A stretch of DNA of 64,000 nt from Acidobacteriota bacterium (GTDB lineage: Bacteria; Acidobacteriota; Blastocatellia; Pyrinomonadales; Pyrinomonadaceae), in assembly GCA_003222895.1 (NCBI GenBank), contig QHXI01000050.1, forward strand, positions 24,975 through 88,974, given 5' to 3'. Numbering within the stretch: the stretch's first letter is position 1; the number at the start of each line of letters is the position of its first letter. The position numbers and the translations under genes were made by a program. The notes below the pieces were generated by a model that was not told where the DNA came from, did no database searches, and saw only the letters and a list, made by a program, of their open reading frames with translations. Below are positions 1-8,383 of the stretch, piece after piece.

Positions 1-367
1 TAGCGACGTGAGCATCGATGAAAACTTCTTTCGGAACGCGCGTGCTCGAATCAATTACCGCGGTGGGGTCCCAGTAAGGCTCGAAATCTGCCCGGGGATG
101 AAACACAATCAGCGCGCGAGTGAATGCAAGGTAAGGATCCTTGGCCCGTAGGAGCGCAAGATCCGCGTGCGTTATTTCGACTTCATCGCTGACATAGATC
201 GCCGAAGCGCGAGTCGTCGCGAGCTTGTTCGCATATTTCGGATTGGAAAGAAAGGTGACTTCACCGGTTTGCGCTTCATCAAGTCCGGCCGCGCCGGTGA
301 TTTCAATGTCGCCATCACGTGTTTCGCACAGCGCACCGGTCTGAGTCGCGAGTTCGGAAAGTTTCAT
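1..367 (-). CDS. lpxD: UDP-3-O-acylglucosamine N-acyltransferase LpxD, N-terminal part (cut by window edge)
   Basis: This gene is not in the ORF track because it runs off the left edge without a stop. Translating the minus strand from the ATG at 367 gives 122 residues beginning MKLSELATQTGALCE, with FLSNPKYANKL at about residues 39-49. That matches the N-terminal uridine-binding domain of LpxD, which N-acylates UDP-3-O-acylglucosamine in lipid A synthesis. The C-terminal hexapeptide-repeat acyltransferase domain lies outside the window. The start is 15 bases after the priA stop, so it is probably the distal gene of a coaBC-udg-priA-lpxD run. It implies a lipopolysaccharide-bearing outer membrane. 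Confidence 0.88.
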   Translation of the reverse strand, partial: MKLSELATQTGALCETRDGDIEITGAAGLDEAQTGEVTFLSNPKYANKLATTRASAIYVSDEVEITHADLALLRAKDPYLAFTRALIVFHPRADFEPYWDPTAVIDSSTRVPKEVFIDAHVA

Positions 368-382
368 CGCGTTGAGTTTACC

Positions 383-2893
383 TCACATCATGCTTACCGG
401 ATCAATTTCCAAAGTTACCGAACGGGAATCGCCCCCGTGCTCTTCAAAAGTTTTCATCGCCTGATCGATGACGGCGCGCATTTGTTTGCGACTGCGTGAT
501 TTCAGAAGCAACTGAATCCGATGCTCGCCGCGCAGACGCGCGAACGGCGCCGGTGCGGGGCCGAGAATGCGACACGAATGATCGCGGTTAGCCTCGTTCA
601 AAACATTCCGAAGTTCCCGCGCCGTGCTGAGCGCGCGGCCCGCGTCCTTGTGACGCACCAGCAATAAAGCGAGCGCCACAAACGGCGGATAACCGTGATT
701 GCGTCGATGCCGAATCTCTTCTTCGTAAAAACCGCGATAGTCCTGCGCCGTCGCATGACGAAGCGCGTAATGGGCGGGATGGTAAGTTTGAATCAGGACT
801 CGGCCCGGCAGATCACCGCGGCCCGCGCGTCCAGCGACCTGGGTAATCAATTGAAAAGTTCGTTCAGCTGCGCGGAAGTCGGGGAGCGCGAGGCCTGCAT
901 CGACAGAAACGACGCCAACCAAAGTAACATTCGGAAAATCGTGTCCCTTCGCCAGCATCTGTGTGCCAACTAACAAATCGATCTCGCCTTTGCCGAAATC
1001 CAGAAGCAGCTTTTCGAATTCATGCCGGCGCGATTTCGTGTCGCGATCGATGCGTCCGATGCGCAGGCGAGGGAAACGCTTGCGCAAGATTTCTTCCACT
1101 TGCTCGGTGCCTTCGCCGACATAATAGATGTACTTGCTGCCGCACGCCGGACATTGCGACGGCGCGCGCTGATGATGATTGCAGTAATGGCAGACAAGGG
1201 TCTGATCGCCGCGATGATAAGTTAGCGTCACATCGCAATTCGGACATTCGATCGATTCGCCGCACGAGCGACAGAGAATGAAACTCGAGTAGCCGCGACG
1301 ATTCAAAAGGATGATTGTCTGCTCACCACGGGCGTGCGTTCCTTCGATTGCTGACAACAGTTCATCAGAAAAAACTGCGGGCTTTTTTCGACGCGCGAAA
1401 ACTTCGCGCATGTCGATTGTGTCAGCGCGCGCGAGGGAACGATTCGCGATTCGATCGGGTAGCTGAATGTACTTGTACTTTCCCGTCTGGGCGTTGTGAA
1501 AAGACTCCAGCGAAGGCGTCGCCGAACCCAAAACGACTACAGCCGATTCTTTCTGGGCCCGCACAATCGCGGTGTCGCGAGCGTGATAGAAAGGCGATTC
1601 CTCCTGTCGATATGACGCATCCTGTTCTTCGTCGACGATAATCATGGCCAGATCTTTCACCGGCGCGAACACGGCTGAACGTGTGCCGAGCACAACGCGC
1701 GCTTCACCCGAACGCAGGCGTGACCACTCATCAAACCGTTCGCCTTTCGAAAGCGATGAATGAAAGATCGCGATCTGATCGCCGAAATGAGCCCGCAAAC
1801 GACGGGAAAGAATCGGTGTTAAGGAGATCTCAGGCACCAGCATCATCGCGCCTCGATTCATCTCGAGCGCCGCATGCATTGCGCGAATGTAAATTTCAGT
1901 CTTGCCGCTGCCCGTCACCCCGTGCAGCAGAATCGGCGCGAACGCGCGCGCATTCAATGGTTGTTCGACCGCGCGCAACGCGTCTGCCTGCGCGGGCGTC
2001 AGTTTGAAATTTTCAGTCTCGGGAAACTCGGCGCGCGCCAGTGGATCGCGGCGAATGTCTTCCTCGAATTCTTCGACGATACCGTTCTTGATCAAAGTGC
2101 TAATGACGGACTCGCTGATCTCGGCTCGTTTCGTTAGTTCGCTGACTGGCATTGCGTTTTTATTTGCACGGAGAGTCTCAATCGCGCGTTCCTGGGCTTT
2201 CGTTTTTCGAATTGACGTCGTGTCCGACGAAGCGATTAAGCGGACGGTCCTGCGCTTCTTAGCCTGGGTCGGCGTCTTTCGACTTCGATACGAGCGCTGA
2301 ACCAAACCTTCGTCTTCAAGTTCACGCAACCATTTCGGAAAGCTTTTTGATCCCATTCGCAGACAAAAAGCACTGAGTTCGAACTCGCCCTCTTCACCGA
2401 GGAGAAGCAACCCGCGAGTTTTGACGCTCGCCGGCCCGCCCGCGATAGCAGGCGGTTCTGACTTGTTGCTGGTCGCCTTCAGTAGTTCGCGCCCTTCTTC
2501 CGTGACAGACACAGTTTGCTCGACCGTCGCGTTGATCCCCGCCGGCAGCGCCGCGCGCATCACTTCTCCCCACGGTGCGGCATAGTAATCCGAAACCCAG
2601 CGGGTGATTTCCAGGATCTCGGAAGTCAGCGGCGGATCAAGATCGAGTAACTCTTGAACCTCCTTGATTTCAGCTTCGATGAGGCTGGTGCCTTCGCGTA
2701 GACGAGGAAGGAGCGCAACGATGTAGCCAGTCGTCGGTTTCCGTCCGAGATGGACCATTACTCGCGAGCCAACCCGCGCGGAGCGCATTGAAGCGGGCAG
2801 CCGATACGTGAACAGTTTTCTCAGATGGACGGGAACTGCGACCTGGGCGAATTGCGGAATAGCTCGATCGGAAGATTGCGCGGCGACGGTCAT
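383..2893 (-). CDS. priA: Primosomal replication-restart helicase PriA
   Basis: PriA is a 3'-5' superfamily 2 helicase that reloads the replisome at stalled forks. The 836-residue product has the N-terminal 3'-DNA-binding region, a Walker A motif GVTGSGKT at 325-332, the DEEQ Walker B box at 421-424, and a zinc-binding cysteine cluster between 541 and 584 (CRSC, CPNC, CHYC, CPAC). Length is somewhat above the usual roughly 730-800. Part of the excess is a linker containing EPPAIAGG near 146-153, encoded by a small palindrome that looks like a repeat insertion. It lies between a family-4 UDG and lpxD on the same strand, which places it in a repair and housekeeping run. Confidence 0.95.
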   Translation of the reverse strand: MTVAAQSSDRAIPQFAQVAVPVHLRKLFTYRLPASMRSARVGSRVMVHLGRKPTTGYIVALLPRLREGTSLIEAEIKEVQELLDLDPPLTSEILEITRWVSDYYAAPWGEVMRAALPAGINATVEQTVSVTEEGRELLKATSNKSEPPAIAGGPASVKTRGLLLLGEEGEFELSAFCLRMGSKSFPKWLRELEDEGLVQRSYRSRKTPTQAKKRRTVRLIASSDTTSIRKTKAQERAIETLRANKNAMPVSELTKRAEISESVISTLIKNGIVEEFEEDIRRDPLARAEFPETENFKLTPAQADALRAVEQPLNARAFAPILLHGVTGSGKTEIYIRAMHAALEMNRGAMMLVPEISLTPILSRRLRAHFGDQIAIFHSSLSKGERFDEWSRLRSGEARVVLGTRSAVFAPVKDLAMIIVDEEQDASYRQEESPFYHARDTAIVRAQKESAVVVLGSATPSLESFHNAQTGKYKYIQLPDRIANRSLARADTIDMREVFARRKKPAVFSDELLSAIEGTHARGEQTIILLNRRGYSSFILCRSCGESIECPNCDVTLTYHRGDQTLVCHYCNHHQRAPSQCPACGSKYIYYVGEGTEQVEEILRKRFPRLRIGRIDRDTKSRRHEFEKLLLDFGKGEIDLLVGTQMLAKGHDFPNVTLVGVVSVDAGLALPDFRAAERTFQLITQVAGRAGRGDLPGRVLIQTYHPAHYALRHATAQDYRGFYEEEIRHRRNHGYPPFVALALLLVRHKDAGRALSTARELRNVLNEANRDHSCRILGPAPAPFARLRGEHRIQLLLKSRSRKQMRAVIDQAMKTFEEHGGDSRSVTLEIDPVSMM
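2438..2457. repeat. Small palindrome inside priA encoding EPPAIAGG
   Basis: The sequence ccgcccgc-gata-gcaggcgg can fold into an 8-bp stem (7 of 8 paired) and is read in frame in priA as the PPAIAGG part of a variable linker. From memory similar EPPAIAGG-type peptides recur in acidobacterial proteins where repeat palindromes have inserted, but that is recollection and was not checked. Confidence 0.4.
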
Positions 2894-2953
2894 GGAAGTC
2901 AGGCTCGCGTCAGCCTAGCGCGAATGGGACGGTGATTGAAAGCGCGGATGGTA

Positions 2954-3829
2954 CTACGATTTGGATTTCGCGGGAGTGCTCTCGAGATATTCGATAACTT
3001 TCTTCAAATCTTCCCAGGTCTCGCGTTTCTTAGATGGATCGCGCAGAAGATACGCGGGGTGAAATGTCGGCATGACTTTGATGCCGCGAAAATCCCGAAA
3101 CTGGCCACGCACGCGGCTGATGCCTTCGCGTACTTCCAGGAGATTTCTTAAAGCCGTGTTGCCCATCACCACGATCACTTCTGGCTTGATCGCGGCGATC
3201 TCGCGAAACAGAAATGGACGACAGATGGCAGCTTCTTCGAGAGTTGGCTGGCGATTGCCGGGCGGGCGACACCGATTGACGTTGCCGATAATTACGTCCT
3301 CGCGTTTCATTCCCATCGCTTCGATCATTTTTGTCAGCAACTGGCCGGCGCGACCGACGAACGGTTTGCCCTGGGCGTCTTCATCAGCGCCGGGCGCCTC
3401 GCCGATGAACATCAAGCGCGCGTTTCGATTTCCGTGAGTGTTCACGACCTGAGTGCGGCCTTCGCACAAACCACAGCGAGTGCAATCGCCGATGTCGCGC
3501 CAAATGTCTTCGAGAGCCTCTCGCGCCTGAGCGACGGAAGGCTGCGGCGCCGCCAATTTGAAGAGATCTTTTGATGGCCCGGTCGATTTAGAAACGTAGG
3601 GCTTAGGGGATTGAACGGCGCGCGCGGAGAACATAAATTCCTCGCGAGCGGGTGGAACGCTTGGACGCCGGGGTGCGTCGTCTTTGACTGGCATCGTGAC
3701 TGCTTCCGGCGAGGGAGCGGCCTTGTCTAACGCAATTGATTCAGCCCCGAGTTCACCAAAAAACCTCGCCTGCTCGCGAGCCTGGCCGAGCAGACTCAGC
3801 AGTGCGGCGTTGTGGGGATTATCGGCCAT
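2954..3829 (-). CDS. Family 4 uracil-DNA glycosylase (4Fe-4S)
   Basis: The enzyme removes uracil from DNA and starts base excision repair. The 291-residue protein has a non-conserved N-terminal extension of about 105 residues, then the family-4 core. Motif 1 is GEAPGADED with FVGRAGQLL, and motif 2 is HPAYLL near 257. Four cysteines sit where the iron-sulfur ligands are expected: C116 and C119 (CTRC), C187 (NRCRPP) and C203 (AICRPF). It follows coaBC with a 13-base gap and precedes priA by 60 bases. A second member of the superfamily, UdgX-like, is encoded at 15360-16001. The KRRIH motif of UdgX is absent here, so this one should be a classical hydrolytic glycosylase. Confidence 0.9.
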   Translation of the reverse strand: MADNPHNAALLSLLGQAREQARFFGELGAESIALDKAAPSPEAVTMPVKDDAPRRPSVPPAREEFMFSARAVQSPKPYVSKSTGPSKDLFKLAAPQPSVAQAREALEDIWRDIGDCTRCGLCEGRTQVVNTHGNRNARLMFIGEAPGADEDAQGKPFVGRAGQLLTKMIEAMGMKREDVIIGNVNRCRPPGNRQPTLEEAAICRPFLFREIAAIKPEVIVVMGNTALRNLLEVREGISRVRGQFRDFRGIKVMPTFHPAYLLRDPSKKRETWEDLKKVIEYLESTPAKSKS

Positions 3830-3842
3830 AAATCTTTTCTGG

Positions 3843-5117
3843 TTACGCGGTTTTCGCGGTCGCGCTTCGATGACGTAACTTCACGATCTCATCAAGAATT
3901 CGATGGGCAATTTCCAGCTTAGACATTGCCGGCAATTCAATCGGTTGCAATCCGTCGCGCACCAGGATTGTTACCGCGTTATTCGGCGAATCAAAACCGA
4001 TGTCGTTACGCGAGACATCGTTCGCGACAATCACATCAAGTTTTTTCGAGGTCAACTTTGCAGTCGCGTTGGATAGAATGTCGTTCGTTTCGGCGGCGAA
4101 GCCTATCAGTAGTTGATCTTTTCGTTTCTGGTGTGCGACGTCGCCGAGAATGTCCGATGTGCGCTCCAATTCTAAGGTGAGAGTTGGATTTGACTTCTTA
4201 ATCTTGGCTGGCTCCGTTTTCTTCGGCCGATAGTCAGCAACCGCCGCGGCCGCAATTAATATCGTCGCTTCTTCAATTTGTCCAAGGACGGCGCTCCGCA
4301 TATCTTCGGCAGATGTCACTTTGATTAACTCGATATCCGTAGGCGGATCTGCGGTTGTGGTTCCCGCAACGACGATGACGTTTGCGCCTCGCTTACCCGC
4401 AGCTTCGGCCAGGGCAAATCCCATCTGTCCGGACGAACGATTTGAGATAAAGCGAACCGGATCGATCGGTTCGCGAGTAGCTCCGGCAGTGATCAAGATG
4501 CGCTCGCCCTGCAAATCGACTCTTGAGCCGGTAGACGGCAAATCGGCTGCCGCGGGTGATTGCGTCGTCTCAAGGATCGCGAGGGCTCTGGCCACGATCC
4601 GATCAGGCTCGCTCAATCGGCCTGGGCCAATTGTCCCGCAAGCCATCTCTCCGGCGTCCGGCTCGAGAATATGAACGCCATCGCTTCTGAGCTTTTCAAG
4701 GTTTCGCCGCGTGGCCGGGTGTTGCCACATCGTCGTATTCATGGCTGGGGCAACCAGAACTGGAGCAGTGCAAGCGAGATATGTCGAAGTCAAAAAGTCA
4801 TCCGCGACGCCGTTCGCTAACTTCGCGAGCGTGTTTGCGGTTGCCGGAGCGATAACAAAGAGATCGATCGTTTGAGAAAAAGTTATGTGCGCGATTGGAT
4901 CGGGATTGTGCGGTGCGTAGTCGTCAACGATCACGTATGAACCCGACAGTGCACGAAACGTTAGAGGTTGAATGAACTCGCAAGCGTGGCGCGTCATGGC
5001 CACGCGAACATCGCACCCAGCTCGCTGCAAGCCGCGTAATACTTCAATGGCTTTGTATGCGGCGATCCCGCCGGTTACTCCAATCGCGACCCGTCTTTTG
5101 GAAACTTGTTCGTCCAC
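3843..5117 (-). CDS. coaBC: Bifunctional phosphopantothenoylcysteine decarboxylase / phosphopantothenate-cysteine ligase
   Basis: This enzyme couples cysteine to 4'-phosphopantothenate and then decarboxylates the product in coenzyme A synthesis. The 424-residue protein has the usual length and order. The N-terminal flavin-binding CoaC half contains GVTGGIAAYK, the PAMN substrate-recognition motif (APAMNTTMW) and the conserved active-site cysteine context MACGTIGPGRL. The C-terminal CoaB half opens with LITAGATREPIDPVRF and SNRSSGQMG. It is the first gene of the leftward run with udg, priA and lpxD. The pantothenate kinase that supplies the pathway, coaX, is also in this window near 34.6 kb. 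Confidence 0.96.
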   Translation of the reverse strand: MDEQVSKRRVAIGVTGGIAAYKAIEVLRGLQRAGCDVRVAMTRHACEFIQPLTFRALSGSYVIVDDYAPHNPDPIAHITFSQTIDLFVIAPATANTLAKLANGVADDFLTSTYLACTAPVLVAPAMNTTMWQHPATRRNLEKLRSDGVHILEPDAGEMACGTIGPGRLSEPDRIVARALAILETTQSPAAADLPSTGSRVDLQGERILITAGATREPIDPVRFISNRSSGQMGFALAEAAGKRGANVIVVAGTTTADPPTDIELIKVTSAEDMRSAVLGQIEEATILIAAAAVADYRPKKTEPAKIKKSNPTLTLELERTSDILGDVAHQKRKDQLLIGFAAETNDILSNATAKLTSKKLDVIVANDVSRNDIGFDSPNNAVTILVRDGLQPIELPAMSKLEIAHRILDEIVKLRHRSATAKTA

Positions 5118-5304
5118 GTTTATTTGAAATTGAAATGTAACATCGCTGAATTACATGTGCAATGAAACGCAATTCTGCAGCGCTATAATCCCCGGCAACA
5201 ATTTGATGGCAATAATGATTCGCGGTTGAGCCGTTAGGTAAGGTATTTTATTCCGGCGGATCAACGGTTCGGACACAATTTCAAACATGACCGAGGGTAC
5301 CTTC

Positions 5305-5871
5305 ATGTATAGCCTATCTCGTTCGATGCATTTGCTACTTTCGCTCTCGATAATTGTGGTGTGCGCCGGTGCGACGATCGCGCAAAGGGGCAATACTTCA
5401 AGCGATTCTGAGTTTGGTCCGGTGGTGACGGCTTACCTCGGCTACCTCAATAATGAGCAAGAGGTCGTTGACGATCGCGCGAGCAGAAGAGAGATCACCT
5501 CGGTCTATTACCGACGAAACTCAAATCGGATTCACGCCCTCAGGCAGATGGCTGTGCGCTTGGTCAGGCAAACCGGAAACGATTACGTACCCGAGTTGGA
5601 AGCAGTAACTTCGGATGAGTTGGGAACTATTTTTGAGCGTCCGCCGAGGCCTGTGAATCTTCGGCAGAACGAGGTGGTAGCGAATAAGTTTAGGTTCCTT
5701 GGCCAGATTCACTCAGGCGATGTCTTTTATCTTTTCGCGCGACTCGATCCATACGAACAAGCGGACTTAATGAACCGGGGAGGCGGGCCTGCTGCTTCAT
5801 CTGAAACCAATGCCAAAGGTCAGCGTATCGGCCAATCAACCACCAGAGCCAGGCGGGTGGTTCCTCAATAG
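5305..5871 (+). CDS. Hypothetical secreted protein
   Basis: I do not recognise the family. The ATG at 5305 is preferred over 5287 because GAGGGT lies just upstream of it. The protein of about 188 residues starts with a hydrophobic signal segment (LLLSLSIIVVCAGATIAQ) with a plausible cleavage after AQ, then a charged mature region with no cysteine pairs or catalytic motif I can name. The C-terminus is rich in Gly, Ser, Thr and Arg. It is divergent from coaBC across a 187-base gap. It may be an exported structural or accessory protein; function unknown. Confidence 0.6.
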   Translation: MYSLSRSMHLLLSLSIIVVCAGATIAQRGNTSSDSEFGPVVTAYLGYLNNEQEVVDDRASRREITSVYYRRNSNRIHALRQMAVRLVRQTGNDYVPELEAVTSDELGTIFERPPRPVNLRQNEVVANKFRFLGQIHSGDVFYLFARLDPYEQADLMNRGGGPAASSETNAKGQRIGQSTTRARRVVPQ

Positions 5872-6237
5872 TAACCTGAACGCACGTGCGTCAAGCGGAG
5901 GACAATCCGCAAGTACCGTTCAAAAACACAAAATCTTGACAGGGTTTGGGGAAAAAATGTCTTTACAGGGTTCGAGCGGCATGCTATCTTGCGGCGCAAA
6001 GCTAGTAAATAAAGTGGCTTAGGTCTTTTAGATCAAGGGGTTTATTGTTGACATTAGGGTCGTGGTTCGTGTAAAAAGACAAAGAGTAGGCCTTCTTTAC
6101 CGGCCCGGCATGCTTTCTTTTTTGCGTCTCGCGTGAGCGAGATTTCGAGTTAGGGCGGAAACATCCGTCAGTTGCGATGAGAGCGAGTCTTTTCGCAATG
6201 GTCTTCCACAAACTTGTTTACTGTACGGGAGGAAATG
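5872..6237 (+). promoter_or_regulatory. Intergenic region with a candidate promoter and long leader
   Basis: No gene is apparent in this stretch. TTTACA at 5962-5967, a 17-base spacer and TATCTT at 5985-5990 make a reasonable sigma-70-type promoter. A near copy of its upstream half (TTGACAGGGTTTGG at 5936) lies 26 bases earlier, and another TTGACA occurs at 6048. If the 5962 promoter is used, the FecR-like gene has an untranslated leader of about 240 bases. I could not match the leader to a known riboswitch. Confidence 0.45.
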
Positions 6238-6951
6238 ATGATTAGCAGAACTTGGAGCCGTAAGTCTATTGCATTCTGTGTCGCGGTTGCCATTCTTAGC
6301 GTTTATTCCATGGTGGCGCTGGCAACGCCAGGACAGAAAGCGTCAGGCGAGCTTTCGGTCTCCGGTCAAGTTACCGTGAATGGTCAGGCCGCGATCTCAG
6401 GCGCAACCGTTTTTTCTGACAGCGTAATCGCTACGGCAGCTGGCAGCAGTGCAACGGTGAGTCTTGGAAAACTGGGTCGAGTTGAGTTGTTCCCGAATTC
6501 GACAGTGAAGCTGAGCTTCGGAGATGGCAATATCTCTGGAGCACTGGACGCGGGTCGTGTTCAGGTTTCGACGCTAGCCGGTGTTTCAGCGATCGTGACC
6601 GCAAAGGATGGCGCGGCTGTCGCTGATGCGAGCCAGGCGTCGAGCTTTATGGTAGACGTGGAATGCGGCAATATGATCGTTGCTTCGCAGGCAGGTCTAG
6701 TTGAGTTGCGAGCTGCAGGAAAGACCAAAGCAGTCGCAGCCGGCACTTCTGAATCAGCCGGCACGCCTCAACCTGGAACTCGCTGCACGAGACTGACCAA
6801 GCCGGATAACTTTGGACACCTTAGTGGTGGAGCGCTTGCAGCTCTGTTGTTGGCCGCCGGCGGCGCAGTGGCAGCAGCGATTATTGCAGCTACCCATAAC
6901 AACGATCTGAACTTCGGCGGTTCAATCACCGTCGTAAGTCCGACCAAGTAA
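6235..6951 (+). CDS. FecR-like secreted or membrane-anchored protein
   Basis: The protein of about 238 residues has an N-terminal signal segment ending near VALATPGQ. A region resembling the FecR / LysM-adjacent beta fold follows: GQVTVNGQAAISGATVFSDS, then LGRVELFPNSTVKLSF, then DAGRVQV. A hydrophobic Ala-rich segment (ALLLAAGGAVAAAIIAA) lies near the C-terminus. It carries two cysteines, one in each half of the mature protein. The ORF track starts at a TTG (6214), but GGGAGG sits just before the double ATG at 6235/6238, so translation should begin there. A strong terminator follows at 7006. Role is not known; a cell-envelope protein is an inference. Confidence 0.6.
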   Translation: MMISRTWSRKSIAFCVAVAILSVYSMVALATPGQKASGELSVSGQVTVNGQAAISGATVFSDSVIATAAGSSATVSLGKLGRVELFPNSTVKLSFGDGNISGALDAGRVQVSTLAGVSAIVTAKDGAAVADASQASSFMVDVECGNMIVASQAGLVELRAAGKTKAVAAGTSESAGTPQPGTRCTRLTKPDNFGHLSGGALAALLLAAGGAVAAAIIAATHNNDLNFGGSITVVSPTK

Positions 6952-7005
6952 GGTTGAGTCCGACCAGGGCTCGTGACGCGCATTTCGCGCGCCATTTGAT
7001 CATAA

Positions 7006-7047
7006 TTTGCGGGTCACGCGTACCCAGCGCGTGACCCGTAAATTTTG
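7006..7047 (+). terminator. Rho-independent terminator after the FecR-like gene
   Basis: A perfect 11-bp stem (cgggtcacgcg / cgcgtgacccg, 7010-7020 with 7028-7038) closes a 7-base loop and is followed by taaattttg. The flanking ttt/aaa bases extend the stem. Confidence 0.8.
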
Positions 7048-7078
7048 TCCATAACATTTCTCGGGTAGGAAATTCTGA

Positions 7079-8380
7079 ATGCACATAGCCGTCATTGGCT
7101 CAGGCTACGTTGGCCTCGTTACCGGCGCCTGCTTTGCTGAATTCGGTGTTGATGTTACTTGCGTGGATGTCGACGCTGAGAAGATCGCGCGACTTACGAA
7201 AGGCGAAAGCCCGATCTACGAACCTGGTCTCGACTCCCTCATCAAGAAGAACCTGCAGGCGGGACGTCTCAGATTCACAACTGACATCGAACTCGCGACC
7301 AAGCAATCGCTCGTGATCTTCCTGGCCGTCGGAACGCCGCCTTGTCCTGATGGCTCAGCGGATCTGAGCTTTATCGAAACCGCTGCGCGAGACATAGCGC
7401 GGCACATGGATTCTTACAAGGTCATCGCGACTAAATCGACGGTACCGGTTGGCACGGGTAGGCGGCTTGCCGGCCTCATCAAGCAGAATCAAAAACAGGC
7501 GGTCGGATTCAGCGTCGTATCGAATCCCGAATTCCTCCGCGAAGGAGCAGCGTTAGGTGATTTCATGCGCCCGGATCGCGTCGTGATCGGCGGGGCCGAT
7601 CCGGAAGCGATAGCGATTATGCGCGATCTATATCGACCGCTCTATTTGATTGAAACTCCGTTTGTGATTACTTCCTTGGAAGGTGCAGAGTTGATCAAAT
7701 ACGCGGCTAACGCATTTCTGGCGACGAAGATTTCGTTTATTAACGAAGTAGCTAACCTTTGCGAAAAGGTCGGTTGCGATGTTCACGAGGTGGCCCGCGC
7801 CATTGGTATGGATCGACGCATTGGACCAAAGTTTCTTCATGCTGGCCCCGGATTCGGGGGCTCATGTTTTCCGAAAGATATAGCCGCGCTAGCGACCATC
7901 GGTCGACAATACGATACACCGACGAGAATCGTTGAAGCTGTAATTGAGGTGAATCAACGGCAGCGACTCTCAATGATCGACAAGATCGAGCAGCTCGCAT
8001 GCGACGGTCTTTCTGGTAAACGTGTCGCTGTCCTTGGGCTGGCTTTCAAACCAGAGACTGACGACATGCGTGATGCGCCATCAGTCGAAATCATCCGCGG
8101 CTTAATAGTTCGTGGTGCAACCGTGATCGCTTACGATCCTGTTGCCCGGACTGAGGCGGGGAAGTTATTGCCCACAATCGAGTTTGCTGGTGACGAGTAC
8201 GAAGCAGCGACGGGAGCGGATATTCTAGTGATCGTTACAGAGTGGAATCAGTTCAGGGCTCTCAACATGGAACGGATTAGAACCCTGATGAGGATGCCGC
8301 GCCTCGCAGATCTGCGAAATATTTATGATCCCGCCGACATGCGGGACCTGGGATTCCAATACGTGGGAGTAGGACGCTAA
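7079..8380 (+). CDS. UDP-glucose/GDP-mannose dehydrogenase family protein (UDP-glucose 6-dehydrogenase)
   Basis: The enzyme oxidises a nucleotide sugar at C6 in two NAD-dependent steps, most likely UDP-glucose to UDP-glucuronate. The 433-residue protein has the dinucleotide-binding motif GSGYVGLVTG at 7-16 and the catalytic cysteine C263 in GPGFGGSCFPKD. The central EGAELIKYAANAFLA helix and the C-terminal UDP-binding domain starting near VAVLGLAFKPETDDMRD are also present. The next gene, an epimerase, starts four bases after the stop, so the two are almost certainly co-transcribed for supply of an acidic sugar to polysaccharide or LPS. UDP-glucose is the likeliest substrate, but related enzymes use UDP-GlcNAc or GDP-mannose. 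Confidence 0.93.
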   Translation: MHIAVIGSGYVGLVTGACFAEFGVDVTCVDVDAEKIARLTKGESPIYEPGLDSLIKKNLQAGRLRFTTDIELATKQSLVIFLAVGTPPCPDGSADLSFIETAARDIARHMDSYKVIATKSTVPVGTGRRLAGLIKQNQKQAVGFSVVSNPEFLREGAALGDFMRPDRVVIGGADPEAIAIMRDLYRPLYLIETPFVITSLEGAELIKYAANAFLATKISFINEVANLCEKVGCDVHEVARAIGMDRRIGPKFLHAGPGFGGSCFPKDIAALATIGRQYDTPTRIVEAVIEVNQRQRLSMIDKIEQLACDGLSGKRVAVLGLAFKPETDDMRDAPSVEIIRGLIVRGATVIAYDPVARTEAGKLLPTIEFAGDEYEAATGADILVIVTEWNQFRALNMERIRTLMRMPRLADLRNIYDPADMRDLGFQYVGVGR

Positions 8381-8383
8381 CTT

